Shown piece by piece: positions 49,484-59,594 of a DNA stretch of 64,000 nt. This stretch comes from Rhabditoides inermis (lineage: Eukaryota > Nematoda > Chromadorea > Rhabditida > Rhabditidae), in NCBI GenBank assembly GCA_963966185.1, contig CAWZYM010000228.1, forward strand, positions 351,899 to 415,898. The letters run 5' to 3'. The stretch's first letter is position 1. Each line of letters starts with the position of its first letter. Made by a program: the position numbers and the translations under genes. The notes below the pieces were generated by a model. It saw only the letters and a list, made by a program, of their open reading frames with translations. It did not search any database and had not been told where the DNA came from.

Positions 49484-52400
49484 ACCTGTGAATGATGTGC
49501 TGTGAGAAGGCGCGCATGAGGCCACTGCCCGCGCAGCCATCGACCTGCAATCAAAAGACTGAATAGTCAAAATTCATGAAGAGCAGAGCAAGGCAGAAGC
49601 AGGAAGCGTAGCGAGAGTCCGCGTACTCATATGACAGAAAATTGAATACTTCATAACGACCCACGATAGGTGCATTGTAGAATAGTCCGAGCCGCTGGCG
49701 AGCTAGCGCTGGCAACAAGGCGTTCCGGAAGCACACACGCTTGCCGTCCAGTGAACTGAACATGGTCTCTCTCTCCTTCTCTCTCTCTCTCTCTCTCTCT
49801 CTCGCTCTCTCTCTCTCCCCTTCTCTCTCTTCATTTGAACACTCACATCAACTCGGTCGGCCTCCTAATGACTGAATGCCTTCCACGTATCGCCAAAGTA
49901 GGGATCCACAAATCCGCCGGAGAACTAAATGAAATAAGGTGAATATGGATAGTTCGACCCATCTCCACGTACCGTATCCCACCACACAATGTCCACGTCC
50001 TGATCGAAGCTGCCGTTGATGTGCTGCGAGACGTAGAGGTTGACAAAGTCGCAGAAGTGGTGGTACCTGGACAGGTCGAATTGGAAAAAAATAATGAAAC
50101 AACTGCAACTCGGCAATCGCTGCTCACATGTTCACAGCGGCGTCGAGTTTGATGATGATAGTCGGACGGCCGAAGATCACGTCGCAATGTGCTGCAAACA
50201 TGTTGATCACTCAAATCCGTTCAAATCAATCCAAACCAGTCAATCCCACTCCATACCCACCGTCGTCCACTCTGAAGTCCTCGCGCGACTCGAAGTGATG
50301 CAGCTCGTGCCACCTGAAAACAACTGGCATCACATGCTCCGGAAATTCCCGCAATTGCATAATAAGCTTGATGGAACAATGGCGGAGAAGCTGAGTGAGT
50401 GAGTGTGGTACCGACCAGCTCTGCAGGTACCCCTGGTGCGTGCCCTCCCTGTCCAGCGCTGCCCCGTCCACGCGCGCGCACCGACCGCCCACCTCTCCAG
50501 AGCGAATCACGTCCTCGCGGTATCTGCAACAAATACACTATTGAAAAACCCACTACAAACAATGTCCATACCATCCGATTTTTTTTTCAAAATTTTGAGA
50601 ACGATAATCATCAGAAATCCAGCACCTCTTCGATCCCTCTTTGTTGAGGCTCTTGAAGTCGAAGAAGATGTTTGTGGCGACGCAGTGGCGGAGGTGGTCC
50701 GAGCACTGGACGCGCGACCAGCCCTGCATTCTCTCTGGCTCGTCTCCCTCGCCTCCCTCTCACCTCCCCCTCTCCACCCTCGCATATCACGTGTTTCGGC
50801 CTCCTCTCCTCTGCGTATCCCCAGTCCGCATATCGCCACCACGAGTCAGCCTGCTGCTGCGGCGAGATCGGGTGGCTTCTGCAACATTTATTGTTCACAT
50901 TTACATTCCGAGTAGATGAAACGTAATGAAATCGTAAATCTTTGATTTGTTAACTGTATAAAATAAGTTAGTCTACCATGGTTTCATAGCGCATTTTCGT
51001 ATTCATTACAATCACACCAGCTTAGCAGCTAACCTTTTCGAACCTTCTTCTTACGCAGTTTCTCGTCTGCGCTTATGCAGTTCGCAACAAAGATGCGCTA
51101 CGGTCGCGGCCAACTAAACAAAAAGAGATAACCACACAGACCGAAACTGTTTCTACACAGAAAAAAAAGATCGCAGCGATACAAAGACGACGGTATAAAA
51201 GGCGGCGAGCAGAGCAGTAGGTATCACCTCATTCGCAATGAAGTTCACTTACGCCGTTCTCGCCCTCGCTGCCTCCGGTTAGTCATCTCATCTACCATCA
51301 CAACGAGTCGATCTAATCTTATGATTAAGCTGGAGCCAGCCCTATCGTCAAGCGCAATGCTTATGGAGACGAGGCGGTCACTCCTGCCGCTGTCGCTGCC
51401 CCTGCCGCCCCCGCCCCCGTTGAGCTCCCCGCTCCCGTAGTTGAGCAGCCGGCAGCTGACTGCGCCCCGGCTGCCCCTGCGGCTCCTTCTGGATACCGCG
51501 CCAAGCGTAACGCCTACGGAGACGAGGCCGTGACTCCCGCTGCCCCCGCTGAGCCCGCCCCTGAGGCCCCCGCTCCCGTTGAGGAGCCCGCTGCCCCCGT
51601 CGAGCAGGCCCCCGCTTGCGCCCCGGCTGCCCCTGCGGCTCCCTCGGGATACCGCGCCAAGCGCAACGCTTACGGAGACGAGGCCGTGACTCCTGCTGCC
51701 CCCGCTGAGCCCGCCCCTGAGGCCTCCGCTCCCGTTGAGGAGCCCGCTGCCCCCGTCGAGCAGGCCCCCGCTTGCGCCCCGGCTGCCCCTGCGGCTCCCT
51801 CTGGATACCGCGCCAAGCGCAACGCTTACGGAGACGAGGCCGTGACTCCTGCTGCCCCCGCTGAGCCCGCCCCTGAGGCCCCCGCTCCCGTTGAGGAGCC
51901 CGCTGCCCCCGTCGAGCAGGCCCCCGCTTGCGCCCCGGCTGCCCCTGCGGCTCCCTCTGGATACCGCGCCAAGCGCAACGCTTACGGAGACGAGGCCGTG
52001 ACTCCTGCTGCCCCCGCTGAGCCCGCCCCTGAGGCCCCCGCTCCCGTTGAGGAGCCCGCTGCCCCCGTCGAGCAGGCCCCCGCTTGCGCCCCGGCTGCCC
52101 CTGCGGCTCCCTCTGGATACCGCGCCAAGCGCAACGCTTACGGAGACGAGGCCGTGACTCCTGCTGCCCCCGCTGAGCCCGCCCCTGAGGCCCCCGCTCC
52201 CGTTGAGGAGCCCGCTGCCCCCGTCGAGCAGGCCCCCGCTTGCGCCCCGGCTGCCCCTGCGGCTCCCTCTGGATACCGCGCCAAGCGCAACGCTTACGGA
52301 GACGAGGCCGTGACTCCTGCTGCCCCCGCTGAGCCCGCCCCTGAGGCCCCCGCTCCCGTTGAGGAGCCCGCTGCCCCCGTCGAGCAGGCCCCCGCTTGCG

Positions 52401-55090
52401 CCCCGGCTGCCCCTGCGGCTCCCTCTGGATACCGCGCCAAGCGCAACGCTTATGGAGACGAGGCCGTGACTCCCGCTGCCCCCGCTGAGCCCGCCCCTGA
52501 GGCCCCCGCTCCCGTTGAGGAACCCGCTGCCCCCGTCGAGCAGGCCCCCGCTTGCGCCCCGGCTGCCCCTGCGGCTCCCTCTGGATACCGCGCCAAGCGC
52601 AACGCTTACGGAGACGAGGCCGTGACTCCTGCTGCCCCCGCTGAGCCCGCCCCTGAGGCCCCCGCTCCCGTTGAGGAGCCCGCTGCCCCCGTCGAGCAGG
52701 CCCCCGCTTGCGCCCCGGCTGCCCCTGCGGCTCCCTCTGGATACCGCGCCAAGCGCAACGCTTACGGAGACGAGGCCGTGACTCCTGCTGCCCCCGCTGA
52801 GCCCGCCCCTGAGGCCCCCGCTCCCGTTGAGGAGCCCGCTGCCCCCGTCGAGCAGGCCCCCGCTTGCGCCCCGGCTGCCCCTGCGGCTCCCTCTGGATAC
52901 CGCGCCAAGCGCAACGCTTATGGAGACGAGGCCGTGACTCCCGCTGCCCCCGCTGAGCCCGCCCCTGAGGCCCCCGCTCCCGTTGAGGAACCCGCTGCCC
53001 CCGTCGAGCAGGCCCCCGCTTGCGCCCCGGCTGCCCCTGCGGCTCCCTCTGGATACCGCGCCAAGCGCAACGCTTACGGAGACGAGGCCGTGACTCCCGC
53101 TGCCCCCGCTGAGCCCGCCCCTGAGGCCCCCGCTCCCGTTGAGGAGCCCGCTGCCCCCGTCGAGCAGGCCCCCGCTTGCGCCCCCGCTGCCCCCGCGGCT
53201 CCTTCTGGATACCGCGCCAAGCGCAACGCTTACGGAGACGAGGCTGTGACTCCCGCTGCCCCCGCTGAGCCCGCCCCTGAGGCTCCCGCTCCCGTTGAGG
53301 AGCCCGCTGCCCCCGTCGAGCAGGCCCCCGCTTGCGCCCCGGCTGCCCCTGCGGCTCCCTCTGGATACCGCGCCAAGCGCAACGCTTACGGAGACGAGGC
53401 CGTGACTCCCGCTGCCCCCGCTGAGCCCGCCCCTGAGGCTCCCGCTCCCGTTGAGGAGCCCGCTGCCCCCGTCGAGCAGGCCCCCTCTTGCGCCCCGGCT
53501 GCCCCTGCGGCTCCCTCTGGATACCGCGCCAAGCGCAACGCTTACGGAGACGAGGCCGTGACTCCTGCTGCCCCCGCTGAGCCCGCCCCTGAGGCCCCCG
53601 CTCCCGTTGAGGAGCCCGCTGCCCCCGTCGAGCAGGCCCCCGCTTGCGCCCCGGCTGCTCCCGCCACTGAGTCCGGATATCGCGCGTAAGAATCCTCTTA
53701 TCCTGTACATTGCGACTTGACGAACAATAAACGAACTTCTTGCGATTTTTATGTTTTTTTTTAAATGAAAATTATAAAACCTAATAAAGTCCATGTTGAC
53801 TCCGGATTTTTCGAAAGCGATTGTTAGACGGATTGAAAAAAAATATTCCGCCATAGTCAAATGTTGTGTATTGTGTAGTGCGCCAACAAATGAGTTCCCA
53901 TCTTTAAAGGAGAGGTGCACGGAATAATAACATGAAGTCGACATAATCAATATCGATATGGCGATCAAATTGAAACCAAAATAAAATCCTAACAATTAAT
54001 ATAAATTTGATATAAAATGAAATATAATATTATTCTGGGAAATAGTTCGCCAGATTACGGTAGAAAATCGATTTACCCTCGAGTCGCATTCGATCTACCT
54101 TCTAGTCGTGAGGAGACCCAAGTGCGCGCTTTCAAACAATATTATTGATCAAAGAAGCCGGCACGCGAATCAAAGAGGCCGCGCGACACTCGAACATTTG
54201 CCCGCGCTGTCTGGTCTCTCTCGCTCGAAACTGAGTTTCGGCAACTGACCCCGGCTGGCAATAACAGAAACTATCCACCAGGCGGCGACTATAGCATCTT
54301 GAAAATCAGGCACTGCGTCAGTATTTCGTGGTGATGTACAAATTTGGCACGAGTTTCCAATGGGAATTTGTTTTCAAAATTGGTCCCGCCACGGACTACT
54401 GACGAATTGTATCATCATTTCTCATGTGTGACAACAGCTGGTCATTTCAATTCATCACTCCGTGCTCCTCTCCTTTAAGCGAGATACAGTGGTGGGCAAA
54501 TCAATTTTATAGAGTCATTATTAGAGAGCGCAAGAGCTATGAGAGTGCGAGGCGGCTAGAAATCGATAGACATGCGACAGCACGCAATTAGATTCAAATT
54601 CGAAGTTTCGCGCGCGCGGAATTTTCAAATGCGACGGTGTTCGCTTGAAGTGGTGGTGAAACTGACTGTTTCTTGGACTCGTGGTCATGGGACCGTTTCA
54701 CTAAAATAGTGGTACGAACGCCATGGAAAATCTACAGCCTGCAAAAGGTCGAAAGTTCGACTTCTTCTACGTTGTACCCCATATGCATGACTCACTTTCT
54801 CCTGCGCAGTCCGCACTTTGGCTCGCCGGATTGGCTCTCGTTCCGGCCACATCCTTCTTCGTAGCCCCAGCAGGAAGGAGAAGAGGGGAACGACTGAAGC
54901 AACTAGCAGTTCGCGATAATATCGAACAGCGCATCACCTTCATCGCCCTGCTGCACTGCTCGTCCCGCTCGCATCTCTCCTTCCACTCCCCTCTGTTCAC
55001 CACCAGGGGCACGTGTTCTGGATGGAGGTTGAGCCTCTCCAGCACAGACTCCCCTGCCACCCATCCTAGCACAAACCACAACACGATCAT
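45218..55090 (-). CDS. EOGT: EGF-domain-specific O-linked GlcNAc transferase (EOGT, GT61 family)
   Basis: Adds O-GlcNAc to EGF repeats of secreted and membrane proteins in the ER lumen. The ATG at 55090 follows a TTTTGCAG acceptor and opens a signal peptide ([13 protein letters not shown]). Exons 54938-55090, 54796-54893, 50764-50878 and 50626-50723 join in phase and carry [32 protein letters not shown] and [19 protein letters not shown]. Further exons carry [89 protein letters not shown] and [20 protein letters not shown]. The C-terminus is KEEL, an ER-retention signal equivalent to HDEL in human. The exon at 49854-49926 needs a one-base frame change. Introns of 3.9 kb and about 3.1 kb each contain an opposite-strand gene. 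Confidence 0.92.
47262..49224 (+). CDS. multipass membrane protein nested in an EOGT intron
   Basis: Not recognised. ATG at 47262 ([15 protein letters not shown]). The hydrophilic N-terminal part includes [20 protein letters not shown] and [20 protein letters not shown]. Hydrophobic helices follow: [57 protein letters not shown] and [20 protein letters not shown]. The tail contains VELEDD-like acidic residues and ends in a further hydrophobic stretch ([15 protein letters not shown]). About nine exons; one intron (after PQIGHQ, 48860) has a GC donor. It lies wholly within the ~3.1-kb EOGT intron on the opposite strand. Confidence 0.65.
51194..51200 (+). promoter_or_regulatory. TATA box of the tandem-repeat secreted protein gene
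   Basis: tataaaa, 38 bp upstream of the start ATG, in a compact GC-rich leader. Spacing implies a short 5' UTR. Confidence 0.75.
51238..53689 (+). CDS. secreted tandem-repeat polyprotein, 15 units of about 52 residues, most with RAKR cleavage sites
   Basis: Two exons (51238-51277, 51330-53689) give 799 residues. A signal peptide ([15 protein letters not shown]) precedes 15 units starting [12 protein letters not shown]. They occur at about 51346, 51505, and then every 156 bp from 51660 to 53532. The consensus is rich in Ala/Pro/Glu with one Cys per unit ([10 protein letters not shown]) and ends SGYRA, so each junction reads [14 protein letters not shown]-x-K-R is a furin/proprotein-convertase site, so a precursor cleaved into about 14 identical peptides is plausible. 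A cuticle or mucus-like structural protein is the alternative. Short Ala-rich secreted proteins with SGYR-type motifs are common in nematodes. The units are nearly identical at the DNA level, a sign of recent expansion or homogenisation. It lies in the 3.9-kb EOGT intron, opposite strand, with its own TATA box and AATAAA. Confidence 0.88.
53726..53731 (+). terminator. polyadenylation signal AATAAA of the tandem-repeat gene
   Basis: AATAAA 37 bp after the stop codon, as expected for an animal 3' end. Confidence 0.8.
53732..54795. other. remainder of the EOGT intron
   Basis: No further gene or clear repeat. It includes the phrase AAATTGGTCCCGCCA..., which also occurs in both SINE-like copies, so a short repeat fragment may be present near 54375. 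Confidence 0.4.
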
Positions 55091-55694
55091 ACCTGCAAAA
55101 GCAAAGCATACATGCAAACACTTCTATGCCACAAAGAACTGTAACAAGTAAAAGGAATTGTAAACACGGACAGAAAAAAACGTAATCGAACTGAAAAAAA
55201 TACGGAGACTACACGGAAAATATCATGAAGGGCTATCCCGTGAGACACAATCGCATGCATAAAACGGAAACGCGAATCGCCGCTTTTTGGAACTATAACA
55301 TATTTATTTCACAAAGAAGAAGAAAATATATGATCTCATATAACGCAAAATGTAATATACATAAAGCAACACTTGCTCCAGCGAGTAGTCTATTTGGGAT
55401 GTGAGAAATAGGTTCAGATAAACGTAAATGTCTATAATATGTATCAAGCTAGTAACTCTGGTGATCAATATACATCTAGAATGAGCAAAGGCACTACGCC
55501 GGAATCAACAGGGAGAGGGGAGGAAGGGGGAGAAGCAGCTAGAATACAGCATACACGAACCTGCGAGTGATCATTATGAAAATACGCGCGGAGGGGCGCA
55601 AGTGAGGACGGGAGCGTTGCCAGGAGAAGCTATCGCTCACGCATGCACACTCGGCAATTCAACGGGGCACAACGAGCGTGCGGGCCAGCGCCAC
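55091..55694. other. intergenic region between NUD-2 3' end and EOGT start
   Basis: 600 bp, AT-rich, probably NUD-2 3' UTR and EOGT promoter. No exon seen. Confidence 0.5.
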
Positions 55695-57486
55695 TCACTC
55701 CTTCATCTTCAGTGTGAGCAGGCCTTCCAATCGGTCCACCTTCACCAGAAGGTCCTTCACGATTCGGTTCACGCACGTCGCAAACCCGCCACTGTCCGGC
55801 ACAGACACCTGAACGGAAATCAAATGCACTTCCATTACACACCAAGGAAAAGGGGATTTCCATTTCAGAATACGGAATACTCGGGACACTCACGGGTCTC
55901 TCATCGACGCCGCTGTCTGCCCGCTCGTCCGTCTCCATCGCCTCCTCCCTCTTCTCCCCTCCTCCTTCTCCTCCCACTCCACTGCTGTCTCCTCCGGCCG
56001 GGCCTGCCTCCTCCCCTCCCCTCTGAAGGGGCTCCACTGCCGCCAGGGGACGAATGCTCACCGACTTCAGCTCTTCTCTAAAACAATACGCTATATAGGG
56101 ACAGTAACATCTCTCTGCGCTTACAACACTAACATAAAAATACACACGACGGATTACATGTGATCCCGGCCATGGCACGCATACCTGAGTCTGTATGCCT
56201 CGTCTGCTCCCTCGGCCTTCTCCGCCAGTTCGCTCTCCAATAGAGCAGTCCTCTCCACTGTCTCGTTCCACTTCTTTTCGAAGTCCTAAAACAGTTTAAT
56301 TGCGTTTCACAGATTACAGACTACGTTGCAAAAATCTACAGAAACTAATTGAAACGGTATAGCAACTAATGAGACAGGGATCATCAATGACAATACTTGA
56401 AATTACTTGAAGAAAAAAAAGCGTTGCATTGCAATTTGAACCAATATCACATCTGGTTGCATACAAACACGACCCCCCACGAACAGCGCTGCCCAGTCAG
56501 ACACACCACTCTCTCCCCCTCCCCTCCTCTCCCCCGCGTACCTCCAGCAGCTGCTGGTTGATCCTCTCCGTCCTCTCCAGGTCGTCGTTCCTCTGCTCCA
56601 GCCGCCGCAGTCTCTCACGCGTCTTCTCCCGCTCGCCCCGCAACTCACTCACCTACAATACACATACACATACATTGATACAGACAAAAAGCGAAAAGAA
56701 GTGATACACACATTACACACGTCTAATCTAACATCAAATGAACAAACTCAAGGATTCAATCACGTGCCCACCTCCTTGCGCAGCGTCTCCTCGATCTTCA
56801 GCCACTCCTTCTTGTCCGCATCGTGACGACTCTGCAAAACACACAATCAACATCAATCTATCAATCAATCAATCCAACAGCACAGCACACAATCAACCCA
56901 TCCATCTGACACGACAATCAGTATATTCATCAATCTACCAATCAAAATCAGCGAATCAATTAATCATACAATCAATCACCCACCTGTAACCGCTCGTTGT
57001 CCATCTTCAGCTTGTACGTCTGCGACTCGAGCGTGCGCGTTTGCTGAAACACAAAAAAATCACACTGATTAAGCATATTATATCGTTCCTCGCGCCTCTC
57101 TTTCTATCCACTGTCACTGTAACCCAACGTATCGCTCCTTGCCTAACAGTAACAACGAAATAATCATCTTCACCCCCCGCCGCACCTTCTTGGCGTCCTC
57201 GATCTCCTTCTCCATCATCTGCTCCATCTCCTGCGAGTTCGCCTTGTACTCCTCGAACTCCTCGCACTCGCGCTCGTACAAATCCTGAAATATCACAAAA
57301 TATACCTTTCGAACAAATAACGTATGCCTCACTAACACGAGCTAATGATGTTAACTACCAGCTACACATTACACATATCAATAAGAAGTCAAATATGAGC
57401 TAGCAACCCACCTTGTATTCTAGTAGTTTCTGAAGCAGCGCCGCCGGCTCCATCTTGGACAGCGTGTCCTCGCCGTCCAACGTCAT
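55695..57486 (-). CDS. nud-2: NudE/NDEL1 dynein-LIS1 adaptor (NUD-2)
   Basis: Coiled-coil adaptor that binds LIS1 and cytoplasmic dynein (nuclear migration, spindle and axonal transport). The ATG at 57486 follows TTGCAG by one base, a likely trans-splice site. The protein begins MTLDGEDTLSKMEPAALLQK, then a long coiled coil: LYERECEEFEEYKANSQEME, MDNERLQ, RLRRLEQRNDDLERTERINQ and FEKKWNETVERTALLESELA. The RNDDLER and FLESEL-type segments are the hallmark of NDE1/NDEL1. An acidic Gly-rich linker with TDERADSGVDERP is followed by the conserved C-terminal helix IVKDLLVKVDRLEGLLTLKM and stop. About eight exons, all with short introns and agreeing phases. Length (about 290 residues) is near that of C. 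elegans NUD-2. Confidence 0.88.
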
Positions 57487-58643
57487 ACTGCAATCATACA
57501 ATCAATCAATCAAATATGATTATAATACACATTGAATAATCATTCAATCAATCCATCGTTACAAAAAATGCACATTACCATCGTGTGAACAGCTGAACAA
57601 ATCGGAAAACGAAAATCAAATACTACAAGACAAGAATTCAAGAATCACATAGTACAAATGTGTGAATAACACATCAAATCCGTGAAAGGAAATTGAGTGA
57701 ATCATTCTAAATGATTAAACACCGAACTACTCAGTGGTACACATAATGCCCACCTCGCCTCAACCACACACAAAGTACAATCGAGTTATTGCAATCGATA
57801 GATGCGTCATAGGACGCCGTCAAAACACTGACACTCCAGTCTCACTATAACTCTACAACCTTCACCCAATACCAGTACTGTCGCCGTAAGTGCAAATGTA
57901 AGTGCAAATGCGGGGTCAGGGCGACAAACGACTCAGATCACAGAGTCTAACAGAACCAATCAAACAAACCCGGGTGCGAATCGATTAGCGCAGTAAAAAA
58001 ACGCAAGGGCGACTGCGTCATTTCGAGCATGTGACGATGGCGTAAGAGCAAACACACATCAAACACATGTGAGAGAACTCGCCTCGCCCCGGCTGGGCGG
58101 CAGTGCGCCAAAGGCAATCGAAGGACGAGAGTGGAAGGGAGCTATCGTATGCACGCGCTCGCCGCGGGACGCCCACGCAACACAAGAAGACTCGGCGGGC
58201 GGCGCGGATTCCAACGATCAGAGCAAGATATTGCAGAGCTCCACAACTCATCGACATGTTTCAATATCAACCAACGTAAAGACAAAACACTTTTAATCAT
58301 CCACCGCAACCTCAAAATATCACAACAAAATAATAACGTTACAAAAAAGATAAGATTCCAAAACAAGGCGATCTGATCACCACACAATTGTACAATCTCT
58401 TCCAACGTCTAACGATATGGTCCTTCCGCAGGAAACCGGGAAATACAGAAACTAACAAGGCAAGTGATAATCCAATACCTAACAATCAATTGAGTCACCA
58501 CAATGAAAATCTAGAAACGTAAGAATGAAAAAAAGTGTTTGCACCTATAGGGCGGGCGCACCCTCGGGCAGTGTTTGTCCAGTCAATGATAGCCGCTCAT
58601 CCATCAGATGCTAGCGATCAGTGATCAGCTGTCAGTCAGCTGA
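57487..58643. other. non-coding region upstream of nud-2
   Basis: 1.15 kb with several AATC-rich stretches; no exon I can support. A plus-strand open frame near 58070-58296 has no coding signature. Confidence 0.45.
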
Positions 58644-58743
58644 TCAGAACAAGTCGGCGTATCTCTCGAGGAGAGCGTCCGCTTCATCGCACAGCTTCTT
58701 CGAGCTCTCCGCGTACTCACTCACTCCGCACACAACCTGAATT

Positions 58744-58810
<67 letters not shown>

Positions 58811-58979
58811 TCAATGATACAAATAACACCGACCTGCTCCATCTCCTTCTCCTCCTGCTCCACCGCCTCCTCGTCCTGCTCCTTGTGCGGCTGCTCCACA
58901 CTGCTCCGTCTCCTCTCACATCGCATGTCCACTTCTCCCCATCCCGTGCGCTCTATCGCATCACGCGCATACCGCAGAT
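58644..58979 (-). CDS. 3' exons of an unidentified small acidic helical protein
   Basis: Exons 58834-58979 and 58644-58736 join in phase. They read DLRYARDAIERTGWGEVDMR, a Glu/Gln-rich helix (HKEQDEEAVEQEEKEMEQ) and VSEYAESSKKLCDEADALLE ending RYADLF. An upstream acceptor (TTTGAG) implies further 5' exons that I could not find. Function unknown. Confidence 0.4.
58741..58809. repeat. (AATC)n microsatellite
   Basis: About 16 AATC units in the intron between the two exons above. Confidence 0.95.
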
Positions 58980-59477
58980 CTCAAATATACAAATATATCA
59001 GTCAACCAAAACATCTACATTAATCCGGCGCCTTTTCTAGATTGGGGACATCCATTACATGCAATAAAAATTTCACCACGTTACGTGTTTGGTATTTTGC
59101 TCCGATCTACTCATTACGTTTCTGTACGATGCGACAGAAATAGCACAGACTGCGGACGTCAATTCAAAGTTGTTATGATGAAGATCGTTCACCATTTGAT
59201 TTCAAATAATGAATCACAATCCATTTCATCTCTCCCTCTGCCGCTCTCCCATCCATCCCTCCTCTCCATCCGCTTCCTATCAGTCGTGGACGGCAACAGG
59301 TCATCGTCAACACGCCTCTCCCTCTCTCTCTCCCACACTCGCTCCTCTCCTCTCCTTTGCCACACTACCGCACTTATCACTTAACCACTCCGGAAGCATG
59401 GGAGCTCTCTCCTCTCTCGCGTGCCAACTTCGTCTAATCGGGCGCGACTCGCCGTTTCCGCTCCCCCAACCCCACCC

Positions 59478-59485
59478 CATATAAG
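59478..59485 (+). promoter_or_regulatory. TATA-like box upstream of the globin gene
   Basis: catataag, 110 bp before the ATG at 59595. Confidence 0.45.
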
Positions 59486-59594
59486 CAGTCCCAGCCACAC
59501 CGCCCATCCCCCATTCCCATTCACTCGTTCCTTCATCTCAGACAGAATCCCTTGTAACTTGGCAGTCTTCCACCCTCCGTCCTCCCACTCAGCC

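Noticed and set aside
51245..53995. 916-codon minus-strand open frame rich in Gly/Ser/Leu repeats
   Set aside because: It is the antisense shadow of the tandem-repeat gene; the plus strand has the signal peptide, TATA box, intron and poly(A) signal.
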